Assembly (NCBI GenBank): GCA_907163375.1
Contig: CAJQUW010008928.1
Span: forward strand, 372,001 to 436,000
Direction of reading: 5' to 3'
DNA length: 64,000 bases
DNA from: Prostheceraeus crozeri
Lineage: Eukaryota > Platyhelminthes > Polycladida > Euryleptidae
Shown: positions 39,066-51,539 of the stretch, piece by piece
Layout: every line of letters begins with the position of its first letter
Numbering within the stretch: the stretch's first letter is position 1
The notes under the pieces: generated by a model
Told to the model about the DNA's origin: nothing
The model's input: the letters and a program-made list of their open reading frames with translations, nothing else
Databases searched by the model: none
Program-made: the position numbers and the translations under genes

Positions 39066-41529
39066 TACTAATGAATTGGAAAAGGTGTGCATGTGTTTCT
39101 TCTACTACTGCTTTCGTTTCATTACCGTGCTAGTTAAAGAAATATTTTTTTAAGTATATTTGATCTATCATCTGATACCGATGGTTGATGTTTATTCATG
39201 TTGTGAACTGCATGAAATGAAAATTCTTCCGAAATTATTTCAGCGTTCAGCAGAATATTGGTTATCTTCACAATAAATGTTGCCATTACTTTTAGAATTT
39301 TGAATAAATGTAATTATATTATCTGATCATCCGCCAGTGTTCTGATTTTCATATTATGGAAATGTGTTTGGAGTGCAGATAATGTAAATGTGTTGCAAGC
39401 AAATGAAACTGATAAACTTAGAATATCAAGATATTTTATGCGAATAAAAACTAAAAATGTAAGTGAAGCTGGTTATGCGTTGATAGATCACAAATTGATG
39501 TTAGACGTCAAATCGTCAAGAATTGACAGTTTCGTCTAATCATGTGCATGTTCACCCCTCACTCACTAATCACAATTATAGAATCAACCGTGATGATGGT
39601 CACCTGATCTAACACCAAAACCCACAAATCATCTCACAATCTCTTTTCTCAGGTAGAAATGCATCGAATTTCAACTTTAGAATCGGGTTATGGGTCATGA
39701 TGTATCTGCGGGGCCATTGTCAATCAGCGTTGTTCTTGATTGACGTTCCTCTGTTTGCGTGTCATTGTGGAGGACGATGTGTGGGAGACGAACGAGGCTG
39801 TCTGAGGTCTTCCCTTTCGAATTCGAATGTTTCTCGGCATCAATGCGTCTTTCGACCGTTCACCCGGGAAGTGTCAGTGTTCCTTCATTGTGTTTTTAGA
39901 GGATTCCCCAAGGATATGAAATTCTGATACTCGTCAAATGATGAAATATTTAGAGTTGATAGGTCATTCAGTTGATGTTCAAGTACGAGGATCGGATGCT
40001 CATTAGCCATAGCTTTACATATTTACTTCCGACTGCCTCGCGTAGATAGAAATCATCCCCCGAGCATAAGAAGAAAATGTTGTGACTTTGACAGATTTAT
40101 GAATATGTGAAAAGAAAGGCAATGTTTAAAATTTTCATTTGAGACAAAGTAATGTTTGAGCAGAAGACATCCTGCAAGTAATTTTCAATCAAAGGAAGAC
40201 TTTATTGCCACGGAAAGATGATGAAAATTGAAGCTTGACTCAATGTTATAAGAAAATTAATGATGCTTCGAAGTTATTTGACTGACGTTGATAGATGGAA
40301 TTTTGTTTCTCATGGGACTTTTTCTAGCGTTAGTTGAACTGAGTTCAGGAACAATTAATGTCGGTATCGTCTTGAAAGTGTTATACTACACGATGCGCGC
40401 AGGATTCGAAAGCATCTGTAATTGCAATATTCTCAAATCCGTGTGTGAATGTGAGTGTGAAGACTTTATCACTTTGTTGGCTCATTGGCATTGTTGAATG
40501 AGGGAATCATCGAGAAGAAGTAAACTGGTATGCGGAAAGTTTCAACTCACCACACACTTTCAAAGTTGCTTACTTTTTGCCATCTAATCCCTGATTCAAT
40601 GATGCCATTTTTTATAATTTACTTTTGTATATATGACATCGCAGGGTGTCAGTTAGCCTGGACATAAAATTGACAGAAGGTTCACAAAATTGCACAAGTT
40701 AGATATGAAATTCATCGTAAGCCATAAACGCTGTGTTTCGTCCTGCCAGGAATTATCAAGAGGCCTGCGACTCAAGACTAATTCAAAGCTAAATTATGAC
40801 ATCTTGAATGAATGAATGTGATGATGGATTCAACTATAGTTCGCTCAGATTTTCGGTTCTGGTTTGACTGCACATTTTTAATGAAATTTTGAATTTCTAT
40901 TATAGTTTCTCTTTTCTGCTCCATTATTCAATAGGAGATGCACGTGAATATCGATTTTACATCTCGGTCTGTAAAAAATCTCGATTGAATGCAAAATTGG
41001 CCACTTTAGTGCATGTGGTGTAATTGGTTTTTTGTGACCAATTTAGTATACGTGGCCAATTTAGTGCATATGTGGGAAATTTCAACTGAAGTTTTGCTGC
41101 AGAAGTTCATTATTTATTTTATAAACATAGGCTGAAAATAAATTGCATACAAATTTGTTGAGGTAATGCACATGAGCAAAATTTTATATGAATTCAATTA
41201 AATAAAACTTCAAATATTTCCTGATTTTTTCGTGTTCAATTTTTTCGCAGAATCACATGAAAAAAAGAAAATGGGGAATAGTGAGTGTGTTATAGACATT
41301 CTTAGAAAATGACGCTCGGTTAAATACTGGTGTCTCTGACACCAATTAAACGAAGACACTACACGTGCTCACATTTGTCCACCGATAATAGAGCTTCCCA
41401 ATAATTTCAATAATGTAGGAACGTAGACAGAATGTGATATATTTGAATATTTTTTTAATATCTGATTTCGAAAAATTAAAATGTGTGTCCTTGATGGACT
41501 TCTTAACGCTGTAGTTGCAAACCGTATTA
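39066..41529. other. Host intergenic, nothing recognised
   Basis: No gene found. Around 41000-41070 GGCCAATTTAGTGCAT occurs in three imperfect direct copies. Confidence 0.4.
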
Positions 41530-42541
41530 GTCCAGCAGCCAGAGGGAGTTTCTGCATGGATCGAGGCCGGAAATTAGATTTTACAGAATGATGTACACTC
41601 TATAACTACTACGAATCTGCGCCATCCGTTTCCTGTACTTGTCAGACAAAATCGAAGAGAAACATAAGTAAATCCAATGGAATGCAGAATGCTAGAAGCA
41701 AGCTCCGGCTGCCGGACTAAACATCATTTGTCCGGCAGCCACAGCAAGTCTCATCAGGGAACGAGGCCGAAAATGAGACTTCCACTGAATGATGCGTACC
41801 TTATGCCTACTCCGAATCTGCGCGTTGCCGATTTTTACATGGTTCCTCTTCTTGCCTGATAGAATCAAAGAAAACACTTGTTAGTCTATTGAAATACAGA
41901 TTGCAATTTTCGATTAAAATGAAATTTTCCATGTGTTCGATTATATAAAGCTAAAAATAAGTCTAGAGCAGTGGCGGGCGCGATTCGATTTCCGTGCGAT
42001 TCAAAATCGTGTGACTCAGGGCACGATTGATCAAAAATCGCGCGATCCTGAGCCTTTTGAAAATTTCTCAAATTCAGTGATTAGAAGTTCACAGCTAGTC
42101 TAGCGTGCATTACTTCTTATTTCTAGACAATTAACTTCATTATAAATTTGATAGTTTCCACACTTAGTATAATTAGAGGTTTTAATCAAGGTTTTTCAAC
42201 TATGTTAATTAACTTGACACTCTATTTGAAAATGTTTAGGAATTCAGAATGCGCAATTCCTGGTCATTCGATTAAATCATGGATTCAATCGAGCGAAATC
42301 GATTAACTTCACCCGCCGCTGGTCTTGATCCATACTAGACCACTATTGTTTTTTAATTAATAAGCGAATTCATGGAAACTGTCATTTTTACCAAAAGACT
42401 TCAATCTTCGTCACATCTGATTAACTGTGTTTTTCTTTGACTCTATCTGACAAGAAGAGGAACCAGGTAGAACTCCACAGACGCGCAGATTCGTAGTAGG
42501 CAGAAAGTGTGTATCACTGTGAAAGTCTCATTTTCGGCCTA
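41530..42541. repeat. Interspersed repeat, three copies in mixed orientation
   Basis: One ~140-bp sequence (GGCCGAAAATGAGACTT ... CTACGAATCTGCGC ... TTCCTCTTCTTG-CTGATAGAATC) occurs at about 41540-41670 and 41735-41885 (plus) and inverted at 42412-42541. The last two bracket about 525 bp (41886-42411) as inverted arms, suggesting a non-autonomous DNA transposon with degenerate long terminal inverted repeats. Confidence 0.65.
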
Positions 42542-43137
42542 ATTAAATTTAGATGATTAAATTAATTAAAGAATTAAAGATTTCTTTTATATTGCGTTGA
42601 TGCACAATTAAGTGTTTCGTTTGCAATCATGTCTATCATAACAAATGCTAGAATCTTAAGACATGCATGGCTAGGACATGAGCCTCCCGAACACACACAT
42701 ATTCCTATCTTTAAGAATCATTGTTAATGGATATTACTGTATAGTGCATTACTAAAGACTACCTCAAGAGATGACGTTTTAAATATTTTATGTAGGTACA
42801 CACGTATTTTGTTGGTGGGATTAGTTATTGTAATCCTGTCATGGCAATTTCCCTTGGGATCGCGAGCCTTAATTGCGGTTTGAAAAGCAATTACCTGTTT
42901 GCATATGTCGAATTGTGAAAAATGAATATGTGCATTTCCGGATGAATACATGTACTTGCTACATTCATGAAAACTTGTTTTTAGTTGACGATTATGTATA
43001 TTCAGCGAATATTCACTTCACAATATGCATTTATTCTTAACAGGAAAACATCTTAAGTAAATATTGAAATATGATAATTGATTATTCACGAATAATTTAG
43101 AGCTGTATTCAAATGCTCACTAACTTGAAGTAAAACG
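42542..43137. other. Host intergenic, nothing recognised
   Basis: No gene found. Confidence 0.4.
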
Positions 43138-43192
43138 AGTAGCGGTTGCTGTCTCGAGAAGCAGCACTAAGGGCGTCGGTTCGATTCCGTCA
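43138..43192 (+). other. tRNA-like fragment with perfect B box
   Basis: GGTTCGATTCC at about 43179-43189 is a perfect pol III B box, preceded by GAGTAGCGGTTGCTG as a weak A box and a TGCTGTCTCGAGAAGCAGCA hairpin. No complete cloverleaf or acceptor stem forms. Probably a tRNA pseudogene or the head of a SINE. Confidence 0.35.
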
Positions 43193-45600
43193 AATTATTT
43201 AATGTTTATATGCTTCGTCATTATCGGGCTTAATGTGATGGCCTTCTGTAATGGCCCTTTTATTCTTTATGACACTTCCCTATATTAAATATTTTCCAAT
43301 TTATAAGTACTTTCACGTTTTCTCTTCGATACTGACTACCGAGGTATCTGAGAAATGAGGGATTGTTACCTTTCACAGCTTTCTCCACATCATAGGTAGA
43401 TCTGTTAGCCATTTGTCTAGCCCAAAGTAAGTATTTAAATACTTTGGTCTAGCCATTAATCACACTATACTGCTAGGAAGACGTAGGATGATTGTTTTGA
43501 AGTGATTTCAATAATGTGTTGCAAAACAATGCATCGGAAGAAAGAAATAATCTATCATTCGTATCTTCTTGGAATCAGAGAATAGAAGTTGATAGTCATT
43601 AACTTATTACTTATCATAATATCTGACTTCAAGTAAATACAACATTTCATCTTTTAAGCTACTTGAATGAATTTTAACGGGTAAGAAGTGTTTCCTCTAA
43701 CTTCACATGCAAATCTAAGTCACTTCCCCGGAAGCCAGTTGAGTGATTGATATACACGTATTTAACTTCATCTAATGCATTGTGATGAGTGCAATTCTTA
43801 TTTTGAATTACATACACAAAGTTTATTCATTCGCATTTGTTTCTGAAATGATACATTAAATTTGTCTCAATGATAACAAAATTAATTGAGAAAACAAACC
43901 ATTTCGAGCGCAAACACTGTGCAAGGTAAATTGTTTTTTGGCAAGAACTAAAAGGCAAGGATTAAATTCATTTCCCCGATGTTAGGAGACTGGGGGTGCT
44001 TATTATTAATATGAATAATTATTTTTTAAAGTCATTTTTAACCGTATAGTCCCAGTTGAGCGCATGCCATTTGATTAAGTTCAGAATGCAAAGTGCAGAT
44101 ACCTAATCATTTCAATAAAATGTTTTACGCATCTGCATCCACAAAATACGAAATTAAACATGCGCATCCGTGCGAATGCAAATTTTCGACCCCAGCTAGA
44201 ATATGCTAATGCTAAGTCATGACCTTGGTGTTCAATTAAAGTTTGTCCTCCATCAACAAATCATCTAGTCCATTCCCGTTTGCTGCGGTGTTAGATACAT
44301 TGTCCGTTCAACATTTTTTAACACTATATTTTCTAAATAATTAGTCGACTTTTTCAATGGCTAAGTAATTATGCCTATCTGGTTATTGTGTGATTTGAGT
44401 GACTACATAACAAAACGTCAATCTGAGAAGATGACTGACTCCATCATGATATGCATGTCATGTACGTCTATTAGCATTTTTTCTTTTGAGTTCCAAAGTC
44501 TGGAAGTTGAGGCTGTCGTATGATTTAGCTAACATAAGACATTACACTGGAAATTGAGCATCACAAACTCAGCCAATATTCGTCTTGGGGACGTACGTCT
44601 TGACACAATCGGATTATCATGCATTGATAGCAACACTCGATTTCCACAGTTGTAGAAGGCATGCCTCATTATTAATTTTGCGATTAATTCACTGCGAAAT
44701 GGAATTTAACATCATATTATTCGAGGAATTTCTATGATGATGAAATGTGTTTTAGCTAGTTTAGTCCGTCCAGCCAATGTATATTTAAAGCTTTTAACCC
44801 GTCACAAATTGCAATAGTTTCAGGATTGATCAAGACCTTTTCAATTTCAAGATTGTTTCAAGTTTTAAGATCCTGTAGAGAGAAAAATCCCTTATTAACA
44901 AATAAAAAGACATGTGAAAACTAATTGCCTCAAAAATAGCAATGAATGCGTTAACAGGCGGTGTAGTAATAAAAGTTTTATTGAAATCTCTTGAGAAAAA
45001 GCTGCGCAATAGGTATAGGAAAAATGGGTTTCACTAAAAAGATTGGAAATATACGTGCAAACGTAAATCGAGTAAAAGAAAAACTGAAAAAGGAAACTGT
45101 AGTCTACTGCATTTCAATTTCATTAATGAACGCACGGACAGAAAAATCTGTGAATTTTTCCCTGTCAAACTAGTTAGCAAATCAAATATAACTGTGTACA
45201 GTCGTGTTTTCTGAATTGTACATGTATACTCTTCAAACGGCTAATTCTCTCAGCCAATAGTTCAAACACAATTGTAGCTATTTGTAGATGTATACTGATG
45301 CGCAAGCTCAGCAAGCACACACTCATTAAGTTGCCTCTTCGTTTACACGTCAGGTTAACTGTGTCGGTTCACTATCAGACTACATGTATAGCAGCACAAT
45401 TCATTCATTTTTATTCACTTGCGATATATATAGCATACGCGTATCTACTGATTGCAATTCAGGGTTACTCAAACCGGACCTATACCTCAAGCATTCCAGT
45501 CTCATGTACCGAAGGTGCACTTTCAGATATCTATGGCTTTCAAGACTGGTAGCAGCGGCACTGGTAGCAAAATTGCTTGATTAAACTCGTTTACACGGGT
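43193..45600. other. Host intergenic, nothing recognised
   Basis: AT-rich with scattered short frames, none convincing. Confidence 0.4.
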
Positions 45601-45604
45601 TCAC

Positions 45605-46296
45605 TAAGGCCGGCTTTACACTGACAGTTGTGTGCTGTGCAGCAGATGACGAAAATGACCTCGTTATGGCGTTTATCGTAATTTCTTCTGACACATAACA
45701 TGACGTCAGCGCTGCAGTGGCAGTTCTGGTACAGTTCTGCGATTAGACCGAAGTTTATTTCTTTGCAGCCTGCTGCAATGATAGTGTCATCTGATTGGTT
45801 AATTTTCCCTATTTAATCAACCAGATCTTGTCACAGTAACCTGACAGGTCAGCGTCAATCATGTCAACACATGTGAGTGGACAGTGCAGAAGCTGACTTA
45901 CTTTTCGCAATGTAAATTAGGTGCTGCACATTCAGTTCTGTTTCATACATAGAAATAAACTATTTATCTGAAGTTCGCTAGAATGGAAATTGACTCAAGG
46001 TCGCGGCACATCCGAGGGAACTAAGTTGGGGCATGGATCACCAATGAAAGGCTTCGATTTACTCATGTGACTGATTCTAACCCAATGATACAGACGTTGG
46101 CAGGTGCATCTAAGTGAAAATGCGTGCGATTTATGTGCCGTTATTGTGCATTGCATGAAGCTTAATTTCCATTCTAGAGGTTTTATTGTTGTCAATTTCT
46201 ATGGTTTCATAGCTATTTCATGTTGCGTTTCAATCACGTGAAGGGCGTGTCACTTATCTGCTGCACCTGCAGCGACTGCCAGTGTAAAGTAGGCTT
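45605..46296. mobile_element. Non-autonomous DNA transposon with TIRs (~690 bp)
   Basis: The left end GGCCGGCTTTACACTGACAG pairs with the right end CTGCCAGTGTAAAGTAGGC, and GCAGCAGAT follows inside each end. No reading frame of note. Flanks CTAAGG and CTTAGG could be a 6-bp target duplication with one mismatch. The terminal TTTACACTG block is of a type seen in several cut-and-paste superfamilies. Assignment left open. Confidence 0.6.
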
Positions 46297-46594
46297 AGGT
46301 GTCTAGACACTACATAGACACAGACTGCTGCACACACAGTCGAAACATTTGCTTCCAATTGAGCTTCCGCCATCATCACAGTTTACAGGACTCCATGATA
46401 TCGGTCAGCAAAATCTCTTTACCCGGTCGGTAAAATAAACGGTCCGCTAAACCACAGATGTATAAAAACCTACCTTCGTTGCACGAGACTGGAATGCAGA
46501 GGTACATGTTTTCTCAAGCTAGTTCAATGCTAATTAAGGTATGCAATTTCAAGGACCAGATATAGTGGAACCAATTTCAATCATGCGTCATCTG

Positions 46595-48006
46595 GGGCCC
46601 ATTTCAATTCAAGGTCCCTAACCTTACTACCTTACGGTCAGGTACCTAATGTCATGCTCCCTTAAGGTGGATAAGCACATAGAAATCCGATACTCTGTAA
46701 TAATAAATGACTAGAACGGCCATGGACAATGAAAACAGTAGAACGTTGTGGACGGACATGCGCTATCATGGCAACGGTACCTATACGATGGCGGCTTCTA
46801 GTGGTTGACAATTGGAAGGCACTAACAGGTTATCTGTAAACTTCGAAAATATTCACGGCCATTATCATTTCTCTTTAGATATTACAGCATTCTGACAAAA
46901 TAACTTACAATAAATCGCCATGCGGCAGGAATTTACAACTGTTGCATGTTTCAGTGATTTGACTCTTTCAAAGATCTAGCGATTGGCACCCAGCCGAGCG
47001 GCTGAAATTTCCATCAGCAAATAGCTGTTGTCTATTCTAGTCAGTAAACGAAGCGAAAAGTCGGATTTCTATGGATAAGGGTATTACAACTTCAAAGCAG
47101 CACCTTTGAAGCATCTATTCAAATAACAAACAATTAATTGTCTCTGGCTGTCACGTGGAATAGATATCTCATCTAACACATCATGAAAAGAGCGAAAAAT
47201 CTTAAAGTACTTGCATCATAGCCTCTTTCAATCTTATGTTAGGTGGCAAAACTTAAGGTAAAGAGTAAGGTAGCTCTAGACCTACCTAATCAGCTACCTA
47301 ACCTCTATATGGTCTTTATATGGTACAAGGTAGGCTTATTTGTGTAGTTTGTGACATAGGAAAACAATGCGGCAATTAAGAATATGCAGACCGTTTCAAA
47401 AATAATTGCGTAAAGAAAATGCATTCTCGAATGAAGTTCTCGAGTTGAAGTTGTGGTTTAATTTTGATAAACCTTATACCATATAAAACTTATGCTTCAC
47501 ATATAATTTCGGCAAATATTTCAGTTTCTCAAGTGGTTAGTTGTGGTCAGTCGAGACCACACATGAAAGCAATGTATGACGCAATTTACATATACTACAT
47601 CAACTAGAAGTAAAAAGAAAGTGTCCTGCATTTTGTTTACCCTAAGGGAGCTCGCTAGGTACCTTAAGATAATGCTCCCTTAAGATTGAAATACGCTTAT
47701 CCACCTTAAGGGACCATGACGTTAGGTACCTAACCTTTAGGTAGCAAGGTTGCGAACTTTCATTGAAATAGCCCTTTGTAGAAGATTTCATTTACTGCAA
47801 AATGAGTGTCGGAAACGAAAATCTACGAATATCACGAACACAAATATAAGCGAATTACGTATATAAGTTTCTCTTGATGCTGAGTCACCACCTCAGATAC
47901 TTTAGGGGACCTAACGTCATCTTAATGAACCTAGCCTTAGCTTTGAAATGTACTCACGTCATTTCTAAGAATCCTAAGGCTAGGTACCTCAAACTGAAAT
48001 AGGCCC
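46595..48006. mobile_element. Non-autonomous Harbinger-like element with CTG target duplication
   Basis: Ends GGGCCCATTTCAATT and its inverted partner AACTGAAATAGGCCC. The three bases outside both ends are CTG (46592-46594 and 48007-48009), fitting the CWG-type 3-bp duplications of PIF/Harbinger. A third TIR-like block lies inside at 47681-47776, pairing with 46595-46675 over about 80 bp, so the element is composite or partly duplicated. Blocks of TTAGGTACCTAA recur through it. No transposase. Contains a nested MITE at 46676-47073. Confidence 0.5.
46676..47073. mobile_element. 398-bp MITE nested in the Harbinger-like element
   Basis: Terminal inverted repeats CATAGAAATCCGA / TCGGATTTCTATG with identical 6-bp flanks GATAAG (46670-46675 and 47074-47079). 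The same family start (CCATAGAAATCCGACAC...TTTGTAATAA) recurs at about 51488. Matching internal text (GTGGTTGACAATGG) recurs at about 54627, where another copy is split by a LINE remnant and a Harbinger element. Confidence 0.75.
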
Positions 48007-48165
48007 CTGAGCTTCAATGCAAATGATCACAAGTTCGTGGTAAGCTCAAAAAAAGGCAACCAATTTCAACGACATCAAATTTCTATGGAGTGTTTGGTAA
48101 TTGAGCTTTCTTTCCTATTCACTATTTTACATGTTTTAACACGAAATTGCGTGAAATATCACAAA

Positions 48166-48248
48166 CATGTGTGATCTTTAACAATATCTGACTTTTACTT
48201 TGTAACGTTTCATGTTCAATGCTTGATTTTCATTCCTTTGAAATATAC
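48166..48248. repeat. 83-bp target-site duplication, left copy
   Basis: Matches 51306-51388 over 83 bp with two mismatches and directly abuts the short poly(A) tail of the minus-strand LINE. Unusually long for a LINE duplication. Confidence 0.85.
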
Positions 48249-51200
48249 TCTTTTTTTTTGGTACACGACCTCTACATCGGTCGGTCTACAACCCAGGATC
48301 TCGGAATCCTACCGGGATTCAGGGAGATCGAGAGTGCGTCTGAGGATATAGGCACTGCCCAACAGAGCAGCTTCCTGTAACTGAGGTACATGATGAAGTC
48401 CGGGTACTTCTCTCAAGTATTTTGCGAGATTCTGAGTGTGAGCACCCAATGCCCCAATGACAACAGGGATCACTTTCACCTTGATCTTCCACAACTTTTG
48501 GATTTCCAGTTTCAGGTCTAGGTACTTAGCGATCTCCTCTCTTTCTTTGTTCGTTATATTTCTGTCTTCTGGTACCGAGATGTCAATTATGCCTCCTTTT
48601 TTCTTCACCTTATCTATTATTACGATGTCAGGTCTTCGTGCTGTGATTTTCTTGTCCGTTCTAATTTCAAAGTCCCACAAGATCTTGACCGAATTATTTT
48701 CTGTTACTGGCAAGGGCATATGCTGCCATCTCTCTCGTGGTGCGCTTAGATCATAGCACATGCTGATGTCTCTGTGAATGATTCTTGCCACCTCATTGTG
48801 CCGCTTCAGGTATTCACTCCCTGCCAGTTTTGAACATCGCGTGAGGGTGTGAGAGACTATTTCATCTGAGGACTTGCACATTCTGCACTTTGGATCTACA
48901 CTTGTTTTCAGGATATATGTTGCGTGGGCTTTGGTGTTCAGTGCTTGATCTTGAGCAGCAGTGAGCAACGCTTCTGTCTCAATCTTGAGATTCACCGTTC
49001 TTAGCCAGCTGTAACATGCCTTCTTTGATGTAATTTCATCCATCTGTCTTGTATATTGCCCATGTAGTGCTTTGTTTTTCCAACCTTGATATCGATCTTC
49101 TACTGTCTTCTTCTTCCAGTCTTCGAGGGTCTCTTGCCGTTGCCTATACAAGTCACCAGCTCTTGCCACCGCCAGCAGTGGGTCGTTGTTGCTGCCTTGT
49201 ATATGCTCTGTAAGGCTTCGGTTCTCATGTTCTATGACTTCGGTCAAGTTTTTCAGACCTCTTCCTCCCCGATCCCGCGGTAAGTAGAGGCGGTCCACGT
49301 CTGCTCTTGGATGCAACCCTCCGTATATATTTAATATCTTCCTTGTCTTGCGATTCAGTTCATCTAATTCTTGTTGCTTCCATTTCACCACTCCGCCAGT
49401 GTAACTTATTACAGGTACAGCGAATATATTTATAGCTTCGATTTTGTTTCTTGAGTACAGTTTCGATTTCATCACTTTCTTAAGTCCTTTCTTGTATTCA
49501 GCTGTTGCCTTTGTCTTTGCAGCGTTATCGAGGTTGATATGCTGTCGAGGAATTCCCAGGTACTTGTATCCTTCATCGCTTACGTCATGTATACGAATCC
49601 CTTCTGCTTCGAATCCATCTGTGTGCACGATCCGACCACGACAGATGACGAGCCTTGCGCATTTATCGATGCCAAATTCCATGCTTATATCATTGCTGAA
49701 AGTTCTGACTACGTTGATGAGGCAATTTAAATCATTTTCTGTTTTTCAGTATAATTTCAGGTCGTCTATGTAGAGGAGATGGTTGACCTGGTATCCACTT
49801 GTTAACTTGTATGAATTCTTTACTTGACTTAGGACATCACTGAGTGGGTTCATCGCTAGGCAGAAGAGCAATGGTGACAATGAGTCTCCTTGGAATATGC
49901 CTCTCTTTATTTGAATTGTTCCAATTTCCTCTTTCTCTTGTATTACCATAGTACTCCAGACTTTCATCGATGCTGCGATTACTTCTTGTATGCGTTTGTT
50001 CACCTTAAACATCTCCAAGCACTTCTTTATCCATGGATGAGGGATAGAATCGAATGCCTTGCGATAATCAATCCATGCCATTGATATGTTTTTCTTTCGC
50101 GTTTTGCTTTCGCATGTTATTGTTCGGTCTATCGCGAGTTGCTCTTTGGTTCCTCTACAATTGGGTCGGCATTCTTTCTGCTCTTGGTACATTATTCTGT
50201 TTGCTTTGATGTGTTGGTTTATTTTGCTTGCTATAATTCCACTGAATAGTTTCCACATTGTTGGTAGGCATGTAATTGGTCTGTAATTGTCAGGGCTAGG
50301 TTGCTTGCTTTCATCTTTCTCTATCAGTACAGTCTTGCCTGTGACTAGCCATTCTGGTATTGTGTTGGGATTCTGTAAGAAGTCATTGTAGAACCCAGCA
50401 AGTCTTGTATGTAGTTTCTTCAGTTTCTTAACCCAGAATGCCTGTATCTTGTCATGCCCTGGTGCCTTCCAGTTTGCCATACTTGCAAGTTTGTATTGTA
50501 GGTCTTCATTTGATATTGTGATGTCGTCTTGGTTAGTTGTACTGTCATATCTATTTTCGACTTCTGGTAACCACTCTGCTTCTGGGTTGTAACTTACGTC
50601 GGATTCCCAGATATCTTTCTAGTACTTCATTACTTCGTCTTTGTCTGGGGTTTTTGCTTCAGATGCTGTTTCTTGGCCTCTTAACTTTCTGTGCAATTTC
50701 TTTGGGTTTTCACGGAATAGCTTGTTTATCTTGAACTGCTCACTTCTGTCTTCGTATCTCTTTAGTCTGTGGCTAATGGCTATTAATCGCTGCTTTGCGT
50801 CTTCATACACCTCTTCTTTAGTTCTATTGTTCATGTTGTACTTTCGAATCATGTAAGGAGGAAACCTTCCGTTAGAGTCAATGAACGACTTCAGTTGGCT
50901 AACTTCTCTCCTTAGGACTTCAATTTGTTTCTGCAGTCGGCGCTTCCACGGTGGCGTTCCAGCTTGTCTTCCATTGTTCACATTTATGGTTTCTTCCGTA
51001 ACTTTAGCAGCAGAGTATGTATATCAATGCGTTCAACTCCGCTATATTATTGGTCGGAATGCGCTCACTCACACTGTCTACTTTCTCAATTATTTGTCTT
51101 GACTTCTCATCAACTTTTATCTTCCTTATATTATCTCTGTTGTTTGGATTCATGTAATTGTTCATGTACTGCATTATTCTGTGCATCAGCTGTTGTTCTG

Positions 51201-51305
51201 CATCAGCTAGAGGTTGGTTTGAGCTTTCATTGTTCATATTCGTTTCTGAATCAGCCGGGCTGGACGGCATGCTGTTGTTATATGCACTATTGTCTTCATT
51301 GGCTC
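48249..51305 (-). mobile_element. Restriction-endonuclease-type LINE (R2/R4-like), ~3.06 kb, young
   Basis: Bounded exactly by the 83-bp duplication, with a T-run at 48251-48259 (poly(A) on the minus strand) as its 3' end. It encodes one long protein in pieces (see the entry at 48309-51300). The 5' end seems to lie at or just inside the coding region, so it may be slightly 5'-truncated. Two mismatches in 83 bp suggest a fairly recent insertion. Confidence 0.88.
48309..51300 (-). pseudogene. LINE polyprotein: RT, CCHC and C-terminal restriction-like endonuclease
   Basis: Read on the minus strand: an Asn/Ser-rich N-terminus (51300-51004); a basic helical region (50981-50619; KRRLQKQIEVLRREVSQLK); the RT with GHDKIQAFWVKK, AWIDYRKAFDSIPH (motif A), IFQGDSLSPLLF (motif B) and LLYIDDLKLY (motif C); then, in 49682-48309, a thumb, a C-x2-C-x8-H-x4-C zinc knuckle (CRMCKSSDEIVSHTLTRC) and RRPDIVIIDK...GGIIDISVPEDRN, the PD-(D/E)xK endonuclease. 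That order defines R2/R4/NeSL-type LINEs. Disabling changes: a frameshift near 50990, a TAG at 50617-50619 and a TGA at 49746-49748. Confidence 0.85.
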
Positions 51306-51388
51306 CATGTGTGATCTTTAACAATATCTGACTTTTACTTTGTAACGTTTCGTGTTCAATGCTTGATTTTTATTCCTTTGAAATATAC
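51306..51388. repeat. 83-bp target-site duplication, right copy
   Basis: Partner of 48166-48248. Followed by an ATTATTATT tract at 51400-51420. Confidence 0.85.
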
Positions 51389-51539
51389 GACTATTATCAT
51401 TACATTATTATTATTATTAAATATCACGAACATGTGTGATCTAACATGGAAATCCATGCTGTCTCTTTGAAGCAGTCTTTGATGTGACCATAGAAATCCG
51501 ACACTTTGTAATAACAAAGGACTAGAGGACATTGAGAAC

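Noticed and set aside
39697-39927. Cysteine-containing ORF as a host exon
   Set aside because: No splice context or domain pattern. Length is within chance expectation.
43138-43192. Functional tRNA gene
   Set aside because: The B box is perfect, but no full cloverleaf, anticodon stem of normal loop size or acceptor stem can be formed.
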